A stretch of 23,461 nucleotides of DNA from JBBPYR01 sp038199755 (GTDB taxonomy: Bacteria; Chloroflexota; Ktedonobacteria; Ktedonobacterales; Ktedonobacteraceae). The notes under the pieces were generated by a model. That model saw only the letters and a program-made list of their open reading frames with translations. It was not told where the DNA came from and did no database searches. The position numbers and the translations under genes are program-made. Shown one piece after another: positions 16,715 to 23,220 of this stretch (positions are counted from its first letter, which is position 1; each line of letters begins with the position of its first letter). Where the stretch lies: NCBI GenBank assembly GCA_038199755.1, contig JBBPYR010000015.1, positions 1 through 23,461 of the forward strand. Direction: 5' to 3'.

Positions 16715-16740
16715 GTGGCTGATTGTCACCAATCAGCCAC
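16715..16740 (-). promoter_or_regulatory. Perfect 11-bp intercistronic hairpin
   Basis: GTGGCTGATTG (16715-16725) and CAATCAGCCAC (16730-16740) are perfect complements around a 4-nt loop, 42 bp past the binding-protein stop. No T-run follows in the direction of transcription, so full termination is unlikely. The position is typical of hairpins that protect the abundant binding-protein mRNA from 3' decay while lowering expression of the transporter genes. Confidence 0.8.
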
Positions 16741-16781
16741 ACGAGCGTATGAGTATCCATCAATGGATACGCTTAGCATTA

Positions 16782-17828
16782 CTAGAACGAATTTGCCAAG
16801 TTTTCCTGTGCGTTGGCTTTGGTAAACTGCATGTCCTGCACAACAATCCAGTCTGAGAGTTTCGTACCATTCTTGTACTTGTCAATGGTATCGAAGGAAA
16901 TTGGACCAAAGAACGGGCTAGACTGTACAGTGGTGCCCTCTTCACCATTGATAATCGCGTTGAGTGCGTCCTTTTCGCCATCAATAGAGACGACGGTGAC
17001 ATCTTTCCCCGGATGTCTGCCTGCTGCTTTGAGGGCGGTAATCGCGCCAATCGCCATCTCGTCATTGTGAGCATAGACAGCAGTCACATCAGGATGAGCC
17101 TGCAAGAGAGTCGCCATCACTTTACGGCCTGTGTCGCGGTTGAAGTCGCCATCCTGGGAAGCAAGGAGAACCATGCCAGGAGCAGTTTTGATCTCGTCGT
17201 CGAATCCTTTCTTACGATTGATAGCAGGGGAGGCACCAGTAGTTCCCTCAAGCTCGATGATCTTGGCTTTACCGCCTGTGTTCTGGATCAGCCAGTCGGC
17301 TACGCGCTTACCTTGCTGAACAAAGTCGGAGCCAATGAAGGTCACATAGTCTTTATTGGGCTGGGCGAGGGTGTGATCTACGTCGCGGTCGATCAGGATA
17401 ACGGGGATACAAGCAGTTTTAGCCTGGAGTACTGCTGGTATGAGTGCTTTCTCGGTGATAGGAGCAAGCAGAATAACATCAACCTTCTGAGCGATCATTG
17501 ATTGAACGTCAGATACCTGCTTATCACCTGAGTTCGCAGCATCAGCATACACCAGCGTATCACCACGCTTTTGGGCTTCTGCCTTGATGCTTGCGGTCTC
17601 AGCCAAGCGCCAGGGATTATTGCTTGCATTTTGCGAAAAACCAACTTTATAATGGTCTTTCTTCACCAATTGGGGAGGCAACCCACAACTACCACCGCCG
17701 CCAGCCGTAGTTCCTCCACCGGTACTACCACCGCCACCGCTACTGCCGCCACACGCGGCAAGCATGACACAGACGAGCATGCCAAACACTATTGACATAC
17801 CAGGATGCACAGATGTGTTACGCTTCAT
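16782..17828 (-). CDS. Sugar ABC transporter substrate-binding lipoprotein, YtfQ-like
   Basis: A 348-residue lipoprotein of the Peripla_BP_4 (LacI/ribose-binding) family that captures sugar outside the cell. It has a lipoprotein signal peptide with lipobox LAAC (Cys26), followed by a Gly/Ser/Thr-rich tether to about residue 45. The mature part shares many YtfQ features: VGFSQ and WR-AET at the first strand and helix, ILLAPITEKAL, IPVILIDRD, LEGTTGASPAINRKKGF, SQDGDFNR, VYAHNDEMAIGA and SIDGEKDAL. YtfQ binds galactofuranose; related proteins bind arabinofuranose and other furanoses. TTG at 17834 opens the frame, but GGAGGG (complement of 17838-17843) is 9 nt from the ATG at 17828. It is first in the operon, as expected for the most highly expressed component. 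Confidence 0.94.
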   Translation of the reverse strand: MKRNTSVHPGMSIVFGMLVCVMLAACGGSSGGGGSTGGGTTAGGGGSCGLPPQLVKKDHYKVGFSQNASNNPWRLAETASIKAEAQKRGDTLVYADAANSGDKQVSDVQSMIAQKVDVILLAPITEKALIPAVLQAKTACIPVILIDRDVDHTLAQPNKDYVTFIGSDFVQQGKRVADWLIQNTGGKAKIIELEGTTGASPAINRKKGFDDEIKTAPGMVLLASQDGDFNRDTGRKVMATLLQAHPDVTAVYAHNDEMAIGAITALKAAGRHPGKDVTVVSIDGEKDALNAIINGEEGTTVQSSPFFGPISFDTIDKYKNGTKLSDWIVVQDMQFTKANAQENLANSF

Positions 17829-17987
17829 GGCCAAATACCCTCCGTTGGGCTGTAGTGAAATGAATACAAAGGAATTATCACAGATGGAAGAGGTGAGAAA
17901 GTTCCTCCTTTCTTGTTACATGCAGCAAGACGTACATTGTTCTGCTGCTCTATTATCTTCACAACACTATGAAGAGAAGTATAACAA

Positions 17988-18010
17988 TGCATACAAGGTG
18001 GGTGTATGCA
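17988..18010. promoter_or_regulatory. Operator-like inverted repeat upstream of the sugar operon
   Basis: TGCATACA (17988-17995) and TGTATGCA (18003-18010) are perfect 8-bp complements with a 7-nt spacer, 160 bp upstream of the binding-protein start and on the divergent side of the ArsR-type gene. Size and symmetry suit a dimeric helix-turn-helix regulator. That the neighbour regulator binds here is inference. Confidence 0.45.
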
Positions 18011-18020
18011 CTATTAGTAA

Positions 18021-18206
18021 GCCATTCTTTGCAGAGTCCCTAAGTGAAGGTTGATGTTCTGAATAGAAAGCCATTCCTTGCAGAGCACCTGAGCGAAGCG
18101 ATCTCCTTTCAGTCAGATGACGCGTAGCGTAGGGACGAGAGTCCCGTTTCTGACGGGCTTATAAGAAGATGCGAAAGCATCGTTGGTGCTCTGAATAGAA
18201 AGCTAT
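18021..18206. repeat. Interleaved direct repeats
   Basis: Two direct-repeat pairs lie here. GCCATTCYTTGCAGAG occurs at 18021-18036 and 18070-18085 (15 of 16 identical). A 25-nt sequence containing TCTGAATAGAAAGC occurs at 18050-18074 and 18182-18206 (22 of 25 identical). The second unit is like the first with about 85 bp of hairpin-rich sequence inserted. They lie in the divergent spacer and are non-coding. Confidence 0.65.
18081..18193. other. Multibranched RNA-like fold with GNRA loops
   Basis: An outer perfect 9-bp stem CAGAGCACC (18081-18089) / GGTGCTCTG (18185-18193) encloses GTCAGA (18112-18117) / TCTGAC (18149-18154), which encloses GGGAC-GAGA-GTCCC (18132-18145), and then a separate GATGC-GAAA-GCATC (18168-18181). 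Both hairpin loops are GNRA tetraloops when read on the plus strand. An alternative hairpin, CCCGT/ACGGG (18143-18147 / 18153-18157), is mutually exclusive with the first two inner stems. It may be a structured RNA or leader element, or a palindromic interspersed repeat. I recognise no known family. Confidence 0.5.
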
Positions 18207-18303
18207 GAATGAAGTGATTAGTTTGCTGGGAAATAGTAGGTTTAAGCAAAATACAAGGAACGCATTTTGTCTATTGATTCGCGTTTATCCTAATCGAATG
18301 AGT

Positions 18304-18398
18304 AAAGTGTAAATCAAAAAACACCTCTTGTCAAGTAGCCACGCTTGCAAATTATCGACCTTTGCAGGCGATTGATGAAAATAAAAAGGTTACACTTT
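18304..18398. repeat. Nested inverted repeats in divergent spacer
   Basis: AAAGTGTAA (18304-18312) is a perfect complement of TTACACTTT (18390-18398). Inside, CGCTTGCAAA (18342-18351) pairs with TTTGCAGGCG (18361-18370), with one G-T pair and a 9-nt loop. The region lies 100-200 bp upstream of the regulator promoter. It may be an operator pair or an RNA hairpin. Confidence 0.45.
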
Positions 18399-18495
18399 CG
18401 CTCGCTCGTAAGCTAAAATGCGCTACTAAATAAGTATTACGTCTGCTAAAAGCAAAAACTCACACCACAATCAAAAAATGTTAGTTGGGAACACA

Positions 18496-18525
18496 TTGAC
18501 TTTCGACGTGGTTTTACTTTATACT
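18496..18525 (+). promoter_or_regulatory. Promoter of the ArsR-type regulator
   Basis: TTGACT (18496-18501) and TATACT (18520-18525) with an 18-nt spacer give 5 of 6 matches in each box. Transcription would start near 18532, leaving a leader of about 70 nt before the regulator ATG. Confidence 0.6.
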
Positions 18526-18603
18526 GACTTTTATTGATTAGCCAACATACGAATAAAAGGCGAGGCATGTTAGCATACGCTTCATAGCCTAGTTAGTGAG
18601 ATC

Positions 18604-19551
18604 ATGATAGGAAAAGTGTTATTTCTCGATCTAACGAATGATAGTGATACCTCTCTCACATTGCTAAAAGCCCTTAGTTCAGAAACACGCTTGGCGATCC
18701 TCGCCTATCTGGGAGATCGTCCAGTCAATGTGAACGATATTGCTTCTGCTCTTCAGATCGCGCCATCGTCAGCGACGACGCATATTCAAATTCTAGAAAA
18801 AGCAGATTTGATACGCACAGAGATTATACCTGCGACCCACGGACTGCAAAAGCTATGCGCACGAACCTATGATGATGTGCATATTCGCCTGGAGCGCACG
18901 CTTACCAACTCTGTCAACTCTTTCAGTGTCACTATGCCGATTGGGCAATACTACGATTTTGAGGTGCATCCCACCTGTGGGTTAACAACTGAGACTGGCT
19001 TGATCGGCTACCTCGACACAGCAGCCACCTTTTATGAGCCAGAGCATGTTTTTGCGCAGTTACTCTGGTTCAAACACGGCTATGTCACCTATCGCTTCCC
19101 TAATCACTTGCCAGCGGGAGCACAGGCTATGCGCCTTGATATCAGTGCAGAAATGTGCTCGGAAGCACCCCTGCACCATCTCGATTGGCCCTCTGATATC
19201 ACCGTGTGGATCAATGGTGTAGAAATTGGCTCATGGACGAGCCCCGCTGACTTCGGTGGAGAGCGTGGCTTACTTACACCCAATTGGTGGGAGACAAAAG
19301 ACAGTCAATATGGATTACTCAAAATCTGGTCGGTGACCTCTAAAGGCAGCTGTATCGACGGAAAAGACATGAGCAGTATACAGATAGAGGATTTACGGCT
19401 CGGTGAAAAACCCTTCATAGAAGTGCGTATCGGCGTCAAACCAGATGCCTTGAACGTTGGTGGCCTCAATCTCTTTGGTGAGAGATTCGGCAACTATCCC
19501 CAACCCATCGTTCTCAAAGTTGATTTCATACAATCAAAAGGGACAAAATAA
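18604..19551 (+). CDS. ArsR-type HTH regulator with C-terminal sensor domain
   Basis: A 315-residue regulator, much longer than metal-sensing ArsR proteins (about 100-120). Residues 14-95 form the winged helix: LLKALSSETRLAILAYLGD, then NDIASALQIAPSSATTHIQILEKADLI with the recognition helix near SSATTHI. The remaining 200 residues are predominantly beta strands with many Trp, Gly and Pro (DITVWINGVEIGSW; GVKPDALNVGGLNLFGE), resembling a jelly-roll or carbohydrate-binding-like sensor; this is inference. There is no ArsR metal-binding cysteine motif. The ATG at 18604 has only a weak GTGAG upstream. It is divergent from the sugar operon across a repeat-rich spacer, so it is the obvious candidate for its regulator. 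Confidence 0.82.
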   Translation: MIGKVLFLDLTNDSDTSLTLLKALSSETRLAILAYLGDRPVNVNDIASALQIAPSSATTHIQILEKADLIRTEIIPATHGLQKLCARTYDDVHIRLERTLTNSVNSFSVTMPIGQYYDFEVHPTCGLTTETGLIGYLDTAATFYEPEHVFAQLLWFKHGYVTYRFPNHLPAGAQAMRLDISAEMCSEAPLHHLDWPSDITVWINGVEIGSWTSPADFGGERGLLTPNWWETKDSQYGLLKIWSVTSKGSCIDGKDMSSIQIEDLRLGEKPFIEVRIGVKPDALNVGGLNLFGERFGNYPQPIVLKVDFIQSKGTK

Positions 19552-19569
19552 TGAGATTAGAGTGGTAAG

Positions 19570-19601
19570 TATTGTTAACTTAGTAATCTAGCTGAACAAT
19601 A
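19570..19601. repeat. Short inverted repeat after the regulator gene
   Basis: TATTGTT (19570-19576) and AACAATA (19595-19601) are perfect 7-bp complements with an 18-nt loop, starting 19 bp after the regulator stop. It lacks GC content and a T-run, so it is at best a weak transcript end. Confidence 0.3.
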
Positions 19602-19650
19602 TGCCAGAATAGCCTCATGATTTGTACGGCTAACATGACTCACACGCTGA

Positions 19651-19764
19651 CGGGTTGCCAGACCAGAACAAATCGCAGCCGTGATTGCTTTTCTGGCGTC
19701 ATCAGAGGCCAGTAACGTCAATGGGGCGATCTTGCCAGTTGACGGTGGCTGGTTTGCTGCATAG
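19651..19764 (+). pseudogene. 3' remnant of an SDR dehydrogenase gene
   Basis: Read in frame from 19651, 37 codons give RVARPEQIAAVIAFLASSE, then a short variable segment and PVDGGWFAA before TAG at 19762-19764. This is the usual C-terminal end of an SDR enzyme (cofactor-proximal helix, FLAS, and the DGG ending). The codon just before 19651 is a stop (TGA), and no Rossmann, NNAG or YxxxK part exists upstream, so most of the gene is lost. The sequence differs from the intact SDR gene at 10930-11709 (VDGGNWPS ending), so it is not a simple duplicate of it. Confidence 0.85.
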
Positions 19765-19883
19765 AGGTAGAGCGTCCTTCCCTAAGAGGGATACCATCTC
19801 AGATCCTTCTTCACCCTGGTCACAGAGCACGAGAAAGGTGAGGAAGAAGGGTTGTTTTCCATTTTTGAAACAAGGAGAAAGCG

Positions 19884-20861
19884 ATGACCACTAAACATCT
19901 TGTTGATCCAGAACTTGTTGCCATGCTCGATACTTTTCCCACGCTGACGTTCACGCCAGAATCGTTGGCCTTCGTACGAACTGCTCTCAAAGAGATGAAT
20001 GCCCAAACGCCAGTGAATGCGCCTGATTTCTCTGCGATTTCCGTCCACGAGCGTTTCGTCCCTGGTCCAGCGGGAGCACCTGACGTGCGTGTGCTGGTGT
20101 ATCTCCCACCCAAGCGTTCAACGCCGCTACCCGCAATCCTTTGGATTCATGGGGGTGGCTATGTCATTGGCTCTCCTGAACAGGAGGACCTTGGGGCGAA
20201 GGGCATTGTCTCAACGATCGGCTGTGTTGTGGTCTCGGTGGACTACCGCCTAGCTCCTGAGACTCCCCATCCCGGTCCAGTTGAGGATTGTTATGCGGCG
20301 TTAACGTGGCTGCATGCTCATGCCGAGGAACTGGGCGTGGATACGTCTCGCATTGCCATCTATGGTGGGAGCGCAGGGGGCGGCTTGGCAGCTGCATTAG
20401 CCCTGCTTACGCGTGACCGTGGCGAAGTGCCGCTCGTGTTTCAGATGCTGATTTATCCCATGCTCGATGATCGAACGGCGACTTCGGCAGACCCTCATCC
20501 CTACACCGGAGAGTATATCTGGACCCCCGATGCTAACCGCTTTGGGTGGACCGCACTCTTGGGGCAGGAGCCGGGAGGTCCAGATGTCTCGCCCTATGCA
20601 GCGGCGGCTCGCGCTGACCATCTGGAGGGGCTTCCCCCAACCTTCATCAGCGTTGGTGCTCTTGATCTATTTCTGGAGGAGGATCTGGAGTATGCTCGTC
20701 GGCTCATACGGGCAGGTGTGCCGACGGAATTGCATGTCTATCCTGGTGCCTTCCATGGCTTCAATATGGCAGCTGACGCGAAGGTCACGCAGTCGATGAC
20801 ACGTGACCTGTTCGATGCACTTGCGCGAGCTCTTTCTCCTGACCTCGTGAGGAATACCTAA
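19884..20861 (+). CDS. HSL-family (family IV) esterase/lipase
   Basis: A 325-residue alpha/beta hydrolase of the hormone-sensitive-lipase family, which cleaves short acyl esters. The oxyanion motif HGGG is at 89-92, the DYRLAPE block at 120-126, the nucleophile in GGSAGG at Ser163, and the likely acid and base are Asp261 (GALDLF) and His291 (GAFHGF). The length and N-terminal cap helices are normal for the family. No signal peptide is visible. AAGGAG at 19872-19877 lies 6 nt from the ATG. It sits 120 bp after the SDR remnant and is followed by a terminator at 20993-21034, so it is probably transcribed alone. Confidence 0.94.
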   Translation: MTTKHLVDPELVAMLDTFPTLTFTPESLAFVRTALKEMNAQTPVNAPDFSAISVHERFVPGPAGAPDVRVLVYLPPKRSTPLPAILWIHGGGYVIGSPEQEDLGAKGIVSTIGCVVVSVDYRLAPETPHPGPVEDCYAALTWLHAHAEELGVDTSRIAIYGGSAGGGLAAALALLTRDRGEVPLVFQMLIYPMLDDRTATSADPHPYTGEYIWTPDANRFGWTALLGQEPGGPDVSPYAAAARADHLEGLPPTFISVGALDLFLEEDLEYARRLIRAGVPTELHVYPGAFHGFNMAADAKVTQSMTRDLFDALARALSPDLVRNT

Positions 20862-21211
20862 AACCCATCAAGAGCAGGCGTGAATAGTGCCTTCACTCTT
20901 CCTTCATGCAAGGAGATGCTCCTATGAAGACTTTATCGAGGGGCTTTTGCTAATCGAACGTCTCTCTTGAGGACATATTTGATCTAGAATTCCCGGCGTC
21001 TCGGAAGGTATGCTGCTGAGACGTCGGTTGTTTTCCCTTACACTTAAGATCACTTGAAATTCCCCGTCATTTCAGTAGCATCCTCCTGTGCTGGCTGGCA
21101 CCTCATGACAGAAGTTTTCCGCTCATCCATAACCTCTTTGACGAAGGAGCCTTTCCCAACCAATTGCCACGCAGATGGTATGACGGAACGTGGAACTGAA
21201 GAATCGGTCTA
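20862..21211. other. Intergenic region with terminator
   Basis: No gene is seen in these 350 bp. The main structure is the terminator at 20993-21034. A small hairpin, GTGAA/TTCAC, occurs near 20881-20897. Confidence 0.55.
20993..21034 (+). terminator. Intrinsic terminator after the esterase gene
   Basis: CCGGCGTCTC (20993-21002) pairs with GAGACGTCGG (21018-21027) over 10 bp with one G-U pair and a 15-nt loop, followed by TTGTTTT. It lies 131 bp beyond the esterase stop. Confidence 0.65.
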
Positions 21212-23191
21212 TTGATAGAGAATGATCTGCCGATCATTCTTAGCAGGATGACTTCATATTTCCCATGTGCGACTTCCGCGGGAGTTGCAGCGAAAGTGAA
21301 TCTGCTGATGAAAGACCCCCATTTGAGGGCACGCTTGGCCACTTTGGGCCTGATTGTGGTCCTTCTTATGCTGACTATTTGCTCGATTGGTGCGACCGCA
21401 ATCGTCCGGCAGACCTCGCTCCAGGCGAGTGAAGCGGTGCATATGAGCGATCTGTACCAGCAGGCGCACTATCTTGTCGACTCTGAGAGTTCGATTATGA
21501 ATGAGTATGCCCTTCAGCTTGGCTCTGCCGGTCGGTCCGAATTTCGCGCAGCAGCCCAGGATCTGAACACTGCCCTACAAACGATCGCCCACGATGGCGA
21601 TGTTGGTGATCGTGCCTTTGTGCAATCGGTCCAGGCGCAACAGGCCCACTACCTGCTGTTCGCCACCCAATTTTTGGACTTCATTGATGCGCACGACCTC
21701 TCTGGCGCGCACGCCATCCATGATGAGAAGATCGATCCGCTCTTCGATCCCATGGAGGCGCAGGTGGGAACAGCGGCAAATGCGGATCATCAGTTGGCCA
21801 CTCAGAGCTTGGCGCATATGGACGCCATCCAGCGTTTCGTGGTGGTCTCGACCGTGTTGGTGTTTGTCCTCGGCCTCTTCCTATTCCTCCTGTTCTGGCG
21901 GGTGATGCGTGAATACCAGCGACGGCTGCAGGCGGCGGCGCAGGCCGAACTGCTGCTCATGGAGCAAGTTGCGCTGACCGATCCGCTCACCGGATTACCC
22001 AATCACCGCACCATGATGGACCAGATAGAGGCGGAACTCGTGCGATGTCGGCGGACAGAGGAAGCATGCGCGATCGTGTTCGTCGACCTGGATCATTTCA
22101 AACACATCAACGATACCTGGGGGCATAGAGCGGGTGATGCCGTGTTGCGCGAGGTGAGTGGTCGACTACAGAAAAACATCCGCCAAGGAGATGCGGTAGG
22201 ACGCTATGGAGGTGAAGAATTTGTCATGCTGCTTGCCAACACCACTTTGCACGCCGCCAAACACACAGCCGAGCGATTACGTATCGCCATTGCCGGAGAG
22301 CCGTGCATCTTGGGGTCTGGAGAAGACACGCCAGACGGAAACATCATTGCCATCACCGCGAGTATTGGAGTGGCAGTCTACGGAGAGCATGGAGCCACTC
22401 GAGAAGCCTTGATTGAAGCGGCAGATCGTGCCATGTATTATGCCAAGCAGACGGGGCGCAATCAGGTGTGTCTGTCGGGAGAAGAGTCGGCCCTGACCTC
22501 GCAGGTACTCACACACCTACCGCAGCGTCAGTTCACAGAGGCGGTTAGCATCAAAACCTTGACCGCCGTGGCGAGCGTCCATGATGGAAAGACGAGCGCG
22601 CACGCCCACCGCATGGTCAGGCTGGCAGAGGAGACCGCACGCCGGTTAGGACGGTCGGAAGAAGAGATCCACTTGGTCCGACTGGCGGCCCTGTTCCATG
22701 ACATCGGCAAAATTGGCATCCCCGATGCTATCTTGCACAAGCCTGGCCCCTTGAACGAGGATGAATGGACCATCATGCGCCGTCACCCGGTGCTCGGCCA
22801 ATACATCCTGGAACAGGTGGGAGGCGTCTTCGAACTGCTCTCCCATATTGTCGTGGCCCACCACGAACGTTGGGATGGGAACGGCTATCCCCATGGATTG
22901 GCACAACACACCATTCCGCTCGGCGCACGTATTCTCACGGTGGTGGACTCCTACGATGCCATGACCTCACTGCGTTCGTATCGGCAACCACTGTCGGATG
23001 AAGAGGCCAGGGCTGAACTACAGCGGTGTGCCGGGAGCCAATATGATCCTCAGGTCGTCGAGATGTTCCTGTACGTGCTTGATGCGGACGAACGAGCACA
23101 TGCGCCTACCTTGTTGGAAGAGCGACTCCCTGATGCTACACCATCGTCGACACGAGAAGCACTGCCCGATCGCGAGATCGTCGCGGGCTAA
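21212..23191 (+). CDS. Membrane GGDEF and HD-GYP cyclic-di-GMP protein
   Basis: A 659-residue signalling protein with both making and breaking domains for cyclic di-GMP. Two membrane helices (about 43-64 and 209-229) flank a mostly helical outside sensor of about 145 residues, similar to chemoreceptor four-helix bundles. The GGDEF domain (about 252-420) has an intact active site GGEEF (333-337) and an inhibitory RxxD site (R324-D327) five residues before it. The HD-GYP domain (about 442-615) has the HD pair at 496-497 (FHDIGKIGIPD) and HHERWDGNGYP ending at 560. Both look catalytically competent. The start is unsure: TTG 21212 lacks a good ribosome binding site; GTG 21296 or ATG 21308 would begin just before the first helix. 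The gene is visibly richer in GC than its left neighbours. Gene identity is firm. Confidence 0.93.
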   Translation: MIENDLPIILSRMTSYFPCATSAGVAAKVNLLMKDPHLRARLATLGLIVVLLMLTICSIGATAIVRQTSLQASEAVHMSDLYQQAHYLVDSESSIMNEYALQLGSAGRSEFRAAAQDLNTALQTIAHDGDVGDRAFVQSVQAQQAHYLLFATQFLDFIDAHDLSGAHAIHDEKIDPLFDPMEAQVGTAANADHQLATQSLAHMDAIQRFVVVSTVLVFVLGLFLFLLFWRVMREYQRRLQAAAQAELLLMEQVALTDPLTGLPNHRTMMDQIEAELVRCRRTEEACAIVFVDLDHFKHINDTWGHRAGDAVLREVSGRLQKNIRQGDAVGRYGGEEFVMLLANTTLHAAKHTAERLRIAIAGEPCILGSGEDTPDGNIIAITASIGVAVYGEHGATREALIEAADRAMYYAKQTGRNQVCLSGEESALTSQVLTHLPQRQFTEAVSIKTLTAVASVHDGKTSAHAHRMVRLAEETARRLGRSEEEIHLVRLAALFHDIGKIGIPDAILHKPGPLNEDEWTIMRRHPVLGQYILEQVGGVFELLSHIVVAHHERWDGNGYPHGLAQHTIPLGARILTVVDSYDAMTSLRSYRQPLSDEEARAELQRCAGSQYDPQVVEMFLYVLDADERAHAPTLLEERLPDATPSSTREALPDREIVAG

Positions 23192-23220
23192 CTGGTTTCC
23201 ACCAGGACACATACTCACAG

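Noticed and set aside
17764..18054. 96-codon plus-strand frame over the binding-protein start and its upstream region
   Set aside because: It covers the antisense of the signal peptide and the promoter region, with no ribosome binding site.
18112..18181. Group II intron domain V or a known riboswitch
   Set aside because: The GNRA-capped stems suggested it, but the catalytic AGC-type lower stem and any intron reverse transcriptase are missing, and no riboswitch core was recognised.
18070..18206. CRISPR-like repeats
   Set aside because: Only two diverged copies of each repeat at irregular distance, with inserts of different size; no regular spacers and no cas genes.
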